Shown here one piece after another: positions 43,255 through 52,340 of a stretch of 64,000 nt of DNA (its first letter is position 1; every line of letters begins with the position of its first letter). The notes below the pieces were generated by a model that worked only from the letters and a program-made list of their open reading frames with translations, was not told where the DNA came from and made no database searches. Source of the stretch: Hyphomicrobiales bacterium (GTDB taxonomy: Bacteria; Pseudomonadota; Alphaproteobacteria; Rhizobiales; Rhizobiaceae). The position numbers and the translations under genes were made by a program. Where the stretch lies: positions 282,248 to 346,247 of the forward strand of contig UBYA01000010.1 of NCBI GenBank assembly GCA_900469615.1. Direction: 5' to 3'.

Positions 43255-46200
43255 CTACTGCGCCCCTCCGGGCAAGCCGTTGAAATTCAGCGGCGCCGTC
43301 GTTTGCGGGGCAGGACTGCTCTGGACCGGCGCATGTTGAGCATCGGCTTTGGCCCGCGCCTCTGCAGCTGCCTTGGCCTCTGCGGCTGCCTTGGCTTCCG
43401 CTGCGGCCTTGGCCTTTGCTGCCTCTTCCGCCGCCTGCTTGGCCCGCGCCTCCTCCTCCGCCTGTTTTTGCGCAGCCGATTGCCTGGCCAGATCGCGCAG
43501 CCGGATCTCTTCGGCGCGGCGCTGCTGCTCGATGGCGGCATCGCGCTGGCGCTGGGCCTCCCGCACGCCTGCCGTATATTTGTAGAGTGCCACCTCGCGC
43601 CGCAGCCGTTGCTTTTCAAGCACATTGGCCTGCAGACGCTCGACGCGGCGGCGCTCGCGCTCGAATGCGCGTACCGACAGGAAGCCGGTCACGTCGGTCA
43701 CATCGAGCGTTCGGCCCGGCGTTGCCAGCGGCCCGGCGAAATCGAGGCGCAGGGCCGGCGCTGCGCCGCTCTGCGCTTCGGCTCCCGCATTGAAATCGAT
43801 GCCCAGAGACCCGCGCAGACGCTCGTCCGGCAAGCTGATTTCGGCATTGCCGGAAAGCTTCGCCAGATCGTTGCCGGCCGCGATGTTCGTTGCACGCGCC
43901 ACTCCGGCGGAAATGTTGAAGGGTATGTTCGTCGCCGGCAGAACCGCCTCGCCGTTGTTGAGCAAGGTCTGGACGATCGGCAGCACCTTGGCGCCGGTTA
44001 TATCGCCCTGGATCTGATCCGTCGCCGATAGCAGCGGCGGCAGGACGGAGAGATTGAGGCCGCGCACATGCGTTTCGCCAAGCTGAAGCTCGCCCGAGCC
44101 ACTGGCGTTTGCCGCAAGGTCGGCGATGCTCTTGCCGCTTGCTTCGGCATTCATCGCAAGGCCGAAGCGGCCACTCGCAAGCGGCGCTCCATCACGCTGC
44201 CAGGCAACCGCTGCAAGGTCGCCATTGGCGAGATTGAGCTTCGCCTGAAGCAACCCCGTGCCGTCAGAATTGGCGAGCATCACATTGCCGCCCAACGTGC
44301 CGCCGTTCCACCCCCCCGTCAGATCGTTCAGCCGCAACTCCTCGCCCTTATAGGCCGCATTGGCGGTGAAATTCGAGATGGGGCCGAATATACCGGGCCA
44401 TACCTGCTTTGCAGACAGCTTGACGCCGATGTCCATGCCGTTGAAGGCAGGCAAGCCGAGCTTGTCCTTGTTGAGGGCGCCCGTCTTCGGGTCGCTTATC
44501 GGCCCATAGATAGCCTCCGCCAGCCAGTTGAGATCGGCCTTGTCGAGCACGAGTTCGCCCGTCGCCTTGAGGTTCGGCGCTTTTCGGTCGAAGGTCAGCG
44601 TGCCGGACATGTTATTGTCGGCAAACAATCCCTTCATGTCCGAAAACACGATCTTGTCCGGGCTCAGCGCGGCATTGGCCTGGAATTTCACCGGCAAGCC
44701 AGCGCCCATCTGCGGGATGCCGATGCCGTTCATCACGAAATAGGGATCGATATCGGCGCTTTCGAGCGACAGCGCCATGGTGCCGTTGAGGAAAGTATCG
44801 GGACGCACATCGACCTTGCCGTTCGCGGTGAACGACGTCTTGTCGGTCGCAAAGGTCAATGCCGCATCGGCGGGGTCGGTGCCGCTGGCGGACACCTTCA
44901 GCGTCAGACGGCCATTGGCGTCGGCCTCGACCGGCAAGGGATCGAGCCCCGCCTGGCCGAACAGGATCGACGTGACCGAGTTTTCCAGCGTTCCTTCCAG
45001 CGTGGTCGTGCCCTTGCCCGTGAAGGCCGAGAGATCGGACATGCGGTAGTCGAAATTGACGCGGCTGCCGTTGGAAACGCCGGCCAGCGTGACCGTCAGC
45101 GCATTGTCCTGATCGCCGCCAAGCGTAACGGCGCCGCGCAGAGCGGTATTCCCATACCAGGCCGCATTGCGCACCAGCCTGTCCATGACGGGATGATGCG
45201 GCAGATGCTGGCGCAGCATTTCGAAGAACGGCGCGGGATCGGCGGCCTTGAAGGTGATCTCCCCCGAACCCTTATAGTCGGAAGGAGAACCATCGGCGCG
45301 GCCCGTTGCGGTGATTTCGGCGCCGGCGACGTTGCGGACCGAAAGCTTGTCGAGCGTAAGAGCGCCGTCCGCGATGGAGAATGACGTATCGACATCTTCG
45401 GCCGGCACGCCGAAGGCCATGAACTTCCCGGCCTGCAGATGCGCGGTGATCCGGTGATCGAACAGGGTTTCGCCGCTATCCTGGCCTGTAAAGAGCCCCG
45501 TCAGCGCCCGCAGTGCGTCAAGATCGAGCGCATCGCCGATCAGGTCGACGGCGAGCTGCGGCGGATTCTTGTCCGTCCCTCCCTTACGGTCGAGCCGGCC
45601 CTTGAGCGTGGCCGAACCAATTGCGATCTCCAGGTTCTCGAAGCGTTGCTCTTCATGCCGCAGGCTGACATCGGCGGAAAAACCGGCCTGGCGTAGCTGG
45701 CGGATCGCCGGATCCACGGAGCCCACCAGCCAGGACGACAGCCCCGAGGGCTGGTTGGATGCGACCACCAGATTGCCGATGAAGTTCGGCTCGCCCTGCA
45801 GCATCAGATTGCCGCGCGCCTCGACCTGCGTGCGTCCCGGCAGCGTGCCGACGGCGTGATCGATCTTCCACCCCGTCCCCGCCGGCTCGAGATCGAGCTG
45901 CACGTCGCGGATGGTCGTGTCCCCCGCGACGATCGCCGGCAGCCGGAAAGTCGCCTTGCCGGGGACCTGAGGCACCGGGATTTCGGCGGCGATGGCAATC
46001 AGGTTGTTCAGGCGCTGCCGCGCCGAGATCGCGGGGTTGCGATTGGTCTTGCCGTTGGAGCCTTTGTTGTTGCCGAGGCGGTTGACGTCGATCTGCTGCC
46101 CATCGGCCGTCAGAAGAAACTCCGGCTTGGAGCCGGTATCCAGCGTCGCTTCGCCGGTAACCACATAAGGGTCGTCGTCGGCGCCGACTTCGAGGCGGTA

Positions 46201-47028
46201 TTCCGGCACGCGAATGCGATCGTTCGTCAGCTCGAAACGGCCCTTGAAACGCGGCTGGGCCTTCTGATCGGCAACATCGTGGACTTGCTTGTCGTTCACG
46301 CCGGCGGTGAAGGAACCCATGTAATCGGGCTTGCTGTCGACCAGCTTCAACTCGCCGTCGAGATCGACATTGAGAGGATGGCGATCCGGCATCAGCCGGG
46401 TGCGGACGCGCAAAACCCCGTTGTCGTCGGGCTGGCTGCTGGAAACCGTGAAATTGCCATGTTCGTTATCGAGCGCCCCGTCGCCTTCGATGCGCCAGGG
46501 CCCGGCAAGCGACCGCGCCGACATCTGTGCGTTCAAGCCCGTGACATGCCGGGTGCGGCCCGTCTGCTCGTCGATGAAGAGAATATCGCCATCTTCGACG
46601 TGAACGCTCTCGAGCACGACGGACTTGGCGGGAATCTCGGGCTGGCTGCCGCGCATCCAGTCCAGTGTGCCGTCTTTCAGCAGACGCAGCCGCACCTTGG
46701 GCTTCGATACGCGCATGTCGAAAATCAGGGCTTCGCCGGAAAGGAAAGGCGCAAGTTCGGCATCCATGGAGAATTCGGCAATCTGCACCAGCGGCGTGCC
46801 GTCCGCCTCCTGGCCGACACGGACGTCATGCAGCGTCACGGAAGGGAACGGCAGCAGGCGGGCATCGACGGTGCCGTGAACGGTCACTTTCTTGCCGATG
46901 ATCCGGCTCGCCTGATCCTCGAAATTCTTGCGAAAATCGGTCCAGTCTATGAAGAGCGGAGCGAGCAGTGCCACGAACAGCACCACCACCAGCAACCCAC
47001 CCAGAAAAACCAGGACCTTACCTAACAA
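43255..47028 (-). CDS. giant AsmA-family inner-membrane/periplasmic protein
   Basis: 1257 residues from a TTG at 47028, chosen because GGAG lies about 9 nt before it and it gives MLGKVLVFLGG, the family's normal start; an ATG at 47067 is the alternative. One N-terminal membrane anchor (VLVFLGGLLVVVLFVALLAP) is followed by the AsmA domain (FIDWTDFRKNFEDQASRIIGK) and about 1000 residues of repeated beta strands, like the lipid-transport bridges AsmA/TamB/YhdP. The last 140 residues are an Arg/Gln then Ala/Lys/Glu-rich coiled coil with tandem AKAAAE units, which is unusual. Confidence 0.9.
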   Translation of the reverse strand: MLGKVLVFLGGLLVVVLFVALLAPLFIDWTDFRKNFEDQASRIIGKKVTVHGTVDARLLPFPSVTLHDVRVGQEADGTPLVQIAEFSMDAELAPFLSGEALIFDMRVSKPKVRLRLLKDGTLDWMRGSQPEIPAKSVVLESVHVEDGDILFIDEQTGRTRHVTGLNAQMSARSLAGPWRIEGDGALDNEHGNFTVSSSQPDDNGVLRVRTRLMPDRHPLNVDLDGELKLVDSKPDYMGSFTAGVNDKQVHDVADQKAQPRFKGRFELTNDRIRVPEYRLEVGADDDPYVVTGEATLDTGSKPEFLLTADGQQIDVNRLGNNKGSNGKTNRNPAISARQRLNNLIAIAAEIPVPQVPGKATFRLPAIVAGDTTIRDVQLDLEPAGTGWKIDHAVGTLPGRTQVEARGNLMLQGEPNFIGNLVVASNQPSGLSSWLVGSVDPAIRQLRQAGFSADVSLRHEEQRFENLEIAIGSATLKGRLDRKGGTDKNPPQLAVDLIGDALDLDALRALTGLFTGQDSGETLFDHRITAHLQAGKFMAFGVPAEDVDTSFSIADGALTLDKLSVRNVAGAEITATGRADGSPSDYKGSGEITFKAADPAPFFEMLRQHLPHHPVMDRLVRNAAWYGNTALRGAVTLGGDQDNALTVTLAGVSNGSRVNFDYRMSDLSAFTGKGTTTLEGTLENSVTSILFGQAGLDPLPVEADANGRLTLKVSASGTDPADAALTFATDKTSFTANGKVDVRPDTFLNGTMALSLESADIDPYFVMNGIGIPQMGAGLPVKFQANAALSPDKIVFSDMKGLFADNNMSGTLTFDRKAPNLKATGELVLDKADLNWLAEAIYGPISDPKTGALNKDKLGLPAFNGMDIGVKLSAKQVWPGIFGPISNFTANAAYKGEELRLNDLTGGWNGGTLGGNVMLANSDGTGLLQAKLNLANGDLAAVAWQRDGAPLASGRFGLAMNAEASGKSIADLAANASGSGELQLGETHVRGLNLSVLPPLLSATDQIQGDITGAKVLPIVQTLLNNGEAVLPATNIPFNISAGVARATNIAAGNDLAKLSGNAEISLPDERLRGSLGIDFNAGAEAQSGAAPALRLDFAGPLATPGRTLDVTDVTGFLSVRAFERERRRVERLQANVLEKQRLRREVALYKYTAGVREAQRQRDAAIEQQRRAEEIRLRDLARQSAAQKQAEEEARAKQAAEEAAKAKAAAEAKAAAEAKAAAEARAKADAQHAPVQSSPAPQTTAPLNFNGLPGGAQ

Positions 47029-47277
47029 TGCGCACCGTCTCCAATCTTCATTCCCAACACATGCCAAGCCGTCGTTCGTCAGAGCGCATGTACGGCTTAA
47101 CCCGGAATATGCGCAGTTCTACCCGATCCCTGCCCGCGACAGCAGCTCTTTTTCAGAGACCTGCACCCCATCTAGCGCTTAGATGCAGCTTTTCATGACA
47201 AAAACCGGAAAAGAACGGTTGCAGCCTAGCGCCATTCGCGCCGGTAGCAAGCCAAGATCATGAAAATATTCCATCTT

Positions 47278-48690
47278 TCAGTCCCTTCGGAAGATCTTCC
47301 CAGGATTGAAGATAGCATCCGGATCGAGCGCATCCTTGATCTGGCGCATCAGATCGACGGCATCGCCGAGCTCCTGCTCGAGAAACGCCATCTTGCCCTG
47401 CCCTATCCCGTGCTCGCCCGTGCATGTGCCGTCCATCGCCAGCGCACGCGCATTGAGACGCGCAACGAAATCCTCGACGACAGCGATCCCTTCCGGGGTC
47501 TTGTCGTCGAACAGGACAAGCACATGAAAATTGCCGTCGCCCGCATGGCCGACGATCGGCGCCAGCAGACCATGCGCCTCGATATCGGCCTGGGTCTCCG
47601 CCACGCATTCGGCCAGCCGCGAGATCGGCACGCAGACGTCCGTCGATAGCGCGGCCAGTTCCGGCGCCAGCGCACGGCAGGCCCAATAGGCGTCATGGCG
47701 GGCCTTCCAGAGCTTGGTGCGCTCCTCCGCATTGCTCGTCCAGAGGAATTCGCCGCCACCGCATTCGGCGGCGATTTCGGCAAATTGCGCCGATTGCAGC
47801 GCGACGGTCTCGTCCGTACCGTGAAATTCGAGGAAAAGCGTTGGTTTCTCGTCGTATGTGAGGCCGGAGTAGCGATTGCAGGCCCGCATCTGCATCGCGT
47901 CCAGCAATTCGATGCGCGCGACGGGAATGCCCATCTGGATCGTCATGATGACGGCGTCGCACGCCGCCTTGATGTTCGGAAAGGCGCAGGCGCCGCCGGC
48001 GATCTTCTGCGGAATGCCCTGCAGGCGCAGGGTGATCGAGGTCAGCACGCCGAGCGTGCCTTCGGCACCGACGAACAGGCGCGTCAGATCGTATCCGGCG
48101 GACGATTTCCTGGCGCGGCGGGCGGTGCGGATTTCCTCGCCATTGGCGGTAACGGCGGTCACGGACAGCACATTGTCTTTCATGGTGCCGTAGCGAACGG
48201 CGTTCGTTCCCGAGGCGCGTGTCGATGCCATGCCGCCGATCGAGGCATTGGCGCCGGGATCGATCGGGAAAAACAGGCCGGTGTCGCGCAGATAGGTATT
48301 GAGCTCCTCGCGGGTGACGCCGGGCTCGACCGTGCAATCCAGATCCTCGGCGTTGACTTCAAGAATACGATTCATACGGCTGAAATCGATGGAAATTCCG
48401 CCCTGCGGCGCATTCACCTGACCTTCCAGCGACGAACCCGTTCCGAAGGGAATGACCGGAACCTTGTGTTCGGCGCACGCCTTGACGACCGCCTGCACGT
48501 CCTCGCTGGTTTCAGCGAAAACAACACCGTCCGGCAGCTGCGACGGAATATAGGTCGTCGTGTGGGCATGCTGGGCGCGAAAACTTTCGCCGGTCTGGAA
48601 ACGCTCTCCGAAAGCCTGTTTCAGCACGCCGAGAACGGCTGATATCCCAGCCTCGTTGCGTGTTCCCGCCTTCGCATCAGCCAGAACCAT
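47278..48690 (-). CDS. FAD-linked oxidase, GlcD/D-lactate dehydrogenase type
   Basis: 470 residues. The PCMH-type FAD domain has VIPFGTGSSLEGQVNAPQGGISIDFSRMN and GGMASTRASGTNAVRYGTMKDNVL; the C-terminal cap holds the metal-binding VGHAGDGNFHVLVLFD and CTGEHGIGQGK. It oxidises a D-2-hydroxy acid (D-lactate or glycolate type) and passes electrons onward; no GlcE/GlcF partner is nearby, which suits the single-subunit D-lactate dehydrogenase (cytochrome) group. It is read after the AraC-family gene, 165 bp downstream of it. Confidence 0.9.
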   Translation of the reverse strand: MVLADAKAGTRNEAGISAVLGVLKQAFGERFQTGESFRAQHAHTTTYIPSQLPDGVVFAETSEDVQAVVKACAEHKVPVIPFGTGSSLEGQVNAPQGGISIDFSRMNRILEVNAEDLDCTVEPGVTREELNTYLRDTGLFFPIDPGANASIGGMASTRASGTNAVRYGTMKDNVLSVTAVTANGEEIRTARRARKSSAGYDLTRLFVGAEGTLGVLTSITLRLQGIPQKIAGGACAFPNIKAACDAVIMTIQMGIPVARIELLDAMQMRACNRYSGLTYDEKPTLFLEFHGTDETVALQSAQFAEIAAECGGGEFLWTSNAEERTKLWKARHDAYWACRALAPELAALSTDVCVPISRLAECVAETQADIEAHGLLAPIVGHAGDGNFHVLVLFDDKTPEGIAVVEDFVARLNARALAMDGTCTGEHGIGQGKMAFLEQELGDAVDLMRQIKDALDPDAIFNPGKIFRRD

Positions 48691-48855
48691 AGTCCGAATC
48701 TCCCATCGCGATCATCAGGGGGGCGTTAACCCTTTTATCGGTTCTATGGGCCATCGGCGCGGCGCTGTCCAGTCATGAAAAGATCGAACTTGAACCTGCC
48801 TCGGCCAGGGCGCGGGCGGCAAGTTCGAGCGGCTGCCGGACCTGCCGGAAAGCAG

Positions 48856-49752
48856 TCAGCGGCGCGCTCCTGCGCCGCGCACCATACTGCTCCACGCGCC
48901 TGGCGCAATGCCGAACGCTTTCTTGAAATGCCGGGTCAGATGGCTCTGATCGGCAAACCCGGTGGCGGCGGCAACTTCGGCAATCGGCTCGCCTCCGCCG
49001 ATCAGCGCCTTGGCCTGCTGCAGCCTGCGCATCAGCAGAAACCGGTGCGGGCTCGTGGCAAAGGCGGCGCGGAAATGCCGCGCAAGCGCGAAGCGATCGA
49101 GGCCGGTAACGCGCTCCAGCTCCTGAGAGCGGACGCCGCGCACGACATGCGCCTCGAGATAGTCGCGCGCCGCCTTCACCTGGCTCCAGGCGATGCTGCC
49201 CAAAAGCCGCTGAGGCAGCCGGGCATGCTGCGCGAGGCCATCGGCAAGACGAGAAACGAAATCGTCGACGAATAGCTCATCCAGTTCGCGATCGAGTTCG
49301 CCAAGCGCCGCCAGCAGCAGACCTGCAAGCCGATCGTCCTCCACGACCGGGTCGTCGACGAAAGGTAGGCCGATGCGCGCCGCCTCCAGGCATTGAAACA
49401 GTACCGACGGTTCGAGATACAGCATGCGATAGACAAGCCCGTCCTCGGTCGCAGCTCCGCCGTCATGCAGCTCGTCGGGATGCAGAACGATCACCCTCCC
49501 CGGCAAGCTGTAGCGCCGCTCGCCACGGTAGCGGAATGTCTGCACGCCCCGCATGGTCACGCCCAGCGCATAGGTGTCGTGCCGATGCAGATCGAATGCG
49601 TCACCGCGAAACTGCGCCTGGATGCGCTCTATTCCCGGATAGGCCGGCGCGGACAGGATGCGGTTGGTCTCCGGCGTCACGCACAAACGTTCAAGACCTT
49701 CGAAGATCTGTCCGGCTACGTTCTCGCGCAACGTCCCTTTTTCAGACTGCAT
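48856..49752 (-). CDS. AraC-family regulator with cupin sensor domain
   Basis: 298 residues from the ATG at 49752; a GTG at 49764 would add four. The N-terminal AraC-type cupin includes FDLHRHDTYALGVTMRGVQTFRYRG and VIVLHPDELHDGGAA; the C-terminus has SQELERVTGLDRFALARHFRAAFATSPHRFL and VAAATGFADQSHLTRHFKKAFG, split here at the two HTH units. Its start is only 14 bp from that of the divergent DUF2000 gene, so each promoter must lie inside or at the edge of the other gene. DUF2000 is its likely target. Confidence 0.92.
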   Translation of the reverse strand: MQSEKGTLRENVAGQIFEGLERLCVTPETNRILSAPAYPGIERIQAQFRGDAFDLHRHDTYALGVTMRGVQTFRYRGERRYSLPGRVIVLHPDELHDGGAATEDGLVYRMLYLEPSVLFQCLEAARIGLPFVDDPVVEDDRLAGLLLAALGELDRELDELFVDDFVSRLADGLAQHARLPQRLLGSIAWSQVKAARDYLEAHVVRGVRSQELERVTGLDRFALARHFRAAFATSPHRFLLMRRLQQAKALIGGGEPIAEVAAATGFADQSHLTRHFKKAFGIAPGAWSSMVRGAGARR

Positions 49753-49766
49753 GAAAGTGACCACCG

Positions 49767-50174
49767 ATGTTCGATACCAAAATCGCGATCGTTTTGCGAA
49801 GCGACCTGCAATCCTGGCAAAAGCTGAATGTGACTGCCTTCCTGTCGACAGGCATTGCCGGACAATATCCGGATATCATCGGCAAACCCTATCGCGATCG
49901 GGCCGGCAACGTCTACAATGCGTTGTCGATCCAGCCCGTCATCGTTCTATCCGCCGATGAAGACAACATCGCCACCATCCACCGCCGCTCGCTGGAGCGG
50001 GGCGTCACCTCTTCCATCTTCATAGAGGAAATGTTCTCGACCGGCCATGACGCGGCCAATCGCGCCGTCTTTGCCGAATTCGCGCCCGAAGACGCCCGGG
50101 TCGTCGGCATCGCCTTGCGTGCCGACAAGAAAACCGTCGACAAGATCACCAAGGGCGCGAGCATGCATAGATGA
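49767..50174 (+). CDS. DUF2000 family protein
   Basis: 135 residues, the whole length being the DUF2000 domain: MFDTKIAIVLRSDLQSWQKLNV at the start, PYRDRAGNVYNALSIQPVIVL in the centre, and FAPEDARVVGIALRADKKTVDKI at the end. Related to peptidyl-tRNA hydrolase 2-like folds, but without established function. Often found beside AraC-family regulators, as here. Convergent with the OmpA lipoprotein gene over a hairpin. Confidence 0.88.
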   Translation: MFDTKIAIVLRSDLQSWQKLNVTAFLSTGIAGQYPDIIGKPYRDRAGNVYNALSIQPVIVLSADEDNIATIHRRSLERGVTSSIFIEEMFSTGHDAANRAVFAEFAPEDARVVGIALRADKKTVDKITKGASMHR

Positions 50175-50180
50175 TCCGAC

Positions 50181-50214
50181 GAAGGCGGCCGGATCACGAG
50201 ACCCGGTCGCCTTC
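50181..50214. terminator. bidirectional terminator-like hairpin
   Basis: Arms GAAGGCGGCCGG (50181-50192) and CCGGTCGCCTTC (50203-50214) pair at 11 of 12 positions, with one G-T, around a 10-nt loop, between the convergent DUF2000 and OmpA genes. T-runs are poor on both sides. Confidence 0.6.
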
Positions 50215-50225
50215 ATCGAACGGGC

Positions 50226-50894
50226 TTAGCCGTTCTGCGTGATCGGCGCGATCTGGATCTCGACACGGCGGTTCTGGGCGCGGCCAGCTTCGCTCGCATT
50301 GGACGCGACCGGCTGCGACGGGCCGAAGCCGATCGCCGACATGCGGCGCTGATCGATGCCCTGGCTGCCGAGATAGGAGGCAACCGAGCCGGCGCGGCGT
50401 TCGGACAGATCCTGGTTATGCTGCAGGCTGCCGGTCGAATCCGTATGGCCGTTCACGTCGATCAGCGTGCGGTTGAACTTGCGCAGAACGATCGCGACGG
50501 AATTCAGCGTCGAGAAGAATTCCGGCTTGATCGCATCCTGATCGACGTCGAAGGTGATCGCCGACGGCATGTTCAGGATGATGCGGTCGCCAACGCGCGT
50601 CACCGAAACGCCCGTGCCCTGCAGCTGTGCACGCAGTTCGGATTCCTGCTGGTCCATGTAATTGCCGATGCCGGCACCCGCGAGTGCGCCCACGCCGGCG
50701 CCGATCAGCGCGGCATTGCGGCGCGAGGCCGGCGAGTGACCGATGAGGAGACCGGCAACAGCACCCACGCCGGCGCCGATCGCCGCGCCGCCGGCTGTAT
50801 TGGAAACTTTCTGCTCCCCCGTGTAGGGATCGGTGGTCGTGCACGCGTTCAAAAAGGCTGCCGCCAGGGCAAGCATGGCAATTTTCTTGATCAT
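50226..50894 (-). CDS. OmpA-family lipoprotein (YiaD-like)
   Basis: 222 residues from the ATG at 50894. Lipobox LNAC at the end of the signal peptide (MLALAAAFLNAC) predicts a lipid anchor. Residues about 32-78 are a glycine zipper (GGAAIGAGVGAVAGLLIG and AALIGAGVGALAGAGIG), likely to insert in the membrane. The C-terminal OmpA domain binds peptidoglycan: TFDVDQDAIKPEF, VNGHTDSTGSLQHNQDLSERRA and GPSQPVASNASEAGRAQNRRVEI. It ties the outer membrane to the wall. Single gene. Confidence 0.93.
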   Translation of the reverse strand: MIKKIAMLALAAAFLNACTTTDPYTGEQKVSNTAGGAAIGAGVGAVAGLLIGHSPASRRNAALIGAGVGALAGAGIGNYMDQQESELRAQLQGTGVSVTRVGDRIILNMPSAITFDVDQDAIKPEFFSTLNSVAIVLRKFNRTLIDVNGHTDSTGSLQHNQDLSERRAGSVASYLGSQGIDQRRMSAIGFGPSQPVASNASEAGRAQNRRVEIQIAPITQNG

Positions 50895-51081
50895 GGAATC
50901 GTCGCTCTCCGGTTCAATGGCCGCAGCAGATATGAAGCATTGCGGCAATATCATGAAGAGAAAACATCTCCATGCCTCTATCCCCTGCGCAGTGCAGCTT
51001 TTCTGAAGCGGATCGGCTCCTTCGGCCCGAAAACCGGCCAACGGAGCCGCAAGTCGACTAACTCTCGCCCGGACGGCCCGA

Positions 51082-52095
51082 TCAGAAATTCTGGAAGAGC
51101 TGCGTTAGCGTCTTGTAACTGGCATTGGCGATAGACAGAGATTGCAATCCGAGCTGCTGCTGGGTTTGCAACGCCAGGACCTTGCTGGACTGCTGCTCCA
51201 TATCGGCATCCACGAGCTTGCCGACACCGCTGGTCAGCGAATCGCTGAGATCCTTGGCGAACTCGGTCTGAAGGTTGATGCGCGATTCCAGGGAGCCGAA
51301 GGCGGACCCGATCGTTTTGAGCTGGCTCAGCATCGCCGTTACGGTGTTGACCATGTCGACGACGGCGCCCTGCGTCGTATTCGCTTCGAGCGCGATTTCG
51401 ACCTGACCGCTCGTATCGCCGCTCCTGCTGTTAAGCAGTACGTAATTTTTCGCGGCACCGGCCTCCACCGCGAAAGCGGTTGAGGTCAGCACGCCATATC
51501 CTCCGGTGCCGCCTGACTGATCGTCGATCAGATAACGCGCGTCGAGCGAGGTGATGGGGCCGGTCGTCGAAGTCACGCCCGCATAGTTGAGCATGCCGAT
51601 CCGGATGGTGCCATTGGAGCCGCGGATCAGCGAACCCGGAACCTCATGCGGAGCGGCCGTGTCCGCGCCGTCCTGCAACACGATCCAGTTGACGCCGTTG
51701 AAGGTTGCCGATTCTCCGATACTGCGCAGCTGCTGCTTGAGCTGGCTGATCTCATCGTTGAGCTTGGTCTTGTCGACGCTGCTCTCATAGGCGCCGACAA
51801 GCTTCGTCCTGATTTCCGTCACCACGTCGATCGCACTGCCGACGCCCGTGGAGGCGGTGCTGACCGTGGAGGCAGCAAGACCGAGCGCATTCTGCACCGA
51901 CGAGATAGCGCCGATGTCGGTATGCGTCAAAGTCGAGATTCGCCAATATGTGGCATTGTCCTTGACCGTCTGCACCCGCAGGCCCGACGACATCTGCCGC
52001 TCCGCGTTGGTGAGTTTGGTCTGGGTGTCCTTCAGCACTTCCAGTGCTGTATTCACAGAGGGACTGACCCTGATGAAGGTCGAAAAAATACTCAC
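51082..52095 (-). CDS. flagellin family protein, isolated copy
   Basis: 337 residues. The N-terminal D0/D1 helices (LTNAERQMSSGLRVQTVKDN, then ISSVQNALGLAASTVSTAST) and the C-terminal helix (VLALQTQQQLGLQSLSIANASYKTLTQLF) are intact, with a short variable middle (about 150-230), as in rhizobial flagellins. The first 15 residues (MSIFSTFIRVSPSVN) differ from the usual MTSILTNNSAM-type start. No other motility gene is in the window, so it is an outlying copy that may be a minor filament subunit or be differently regulated. Confidence 0.9.
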   Translation of the reverse strand: MSIFSTFIRVSPSVNTALEVLKDTQTKLTNAERQMSSGLRVQTVKDNATYWRISTLTHTDIGAISSVQNALGLAASTVSTASTGVGSAIDVVTEIRTKLVGAYESSVDKTKLNDEISQLKQQLRSIGESATFNGVNWIVLQDGADTAAPHEVPGSLIRGSNGTIRIGMLNYAGVTSTTGPITSLDARYLIDDQSGGTGGYGVLTSTAFAVEAGAAKNYVLLNSRSGDTSGQVEIALEANTTQGAVVDMVNTVTAMLSQLKTIGSAFGSLESRINLQTEFAKDLSDSLTSGVGKLVDADMEQQSSKVLALQTQQQLGLQSLSIANASYKTLTQLFQNF

Positions 52096-52340
52096 GGCAC
52101 ATGAACTCCGAACGCAACGATACGCAACAAATACAAGGAGACATTGAAACCTTGCCGCGGGCGCTCATGCGCGCGGGCCGACGTCGGCGAACAGGGAGGC
52201 AGGCCAAAACAACGCCTGCGCTCCAGCGGTTACATACAACCATGATTAGCAAACATGCTTAAGAAAGCACTAAGCGATACGCATGCTTCACCATAAACAG
52301 GCGTATTGACCGCAATCGGCCGCAACCCACCCGTGCTGCC

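Noticed and set aside
51014..51049. CGGCTCC/GGAGCCG inverted repeat after the flagellin gene as a terminator
   Set aside because: The loop is long and no T-tract follows on the minus strand, so support is too weak to list it.
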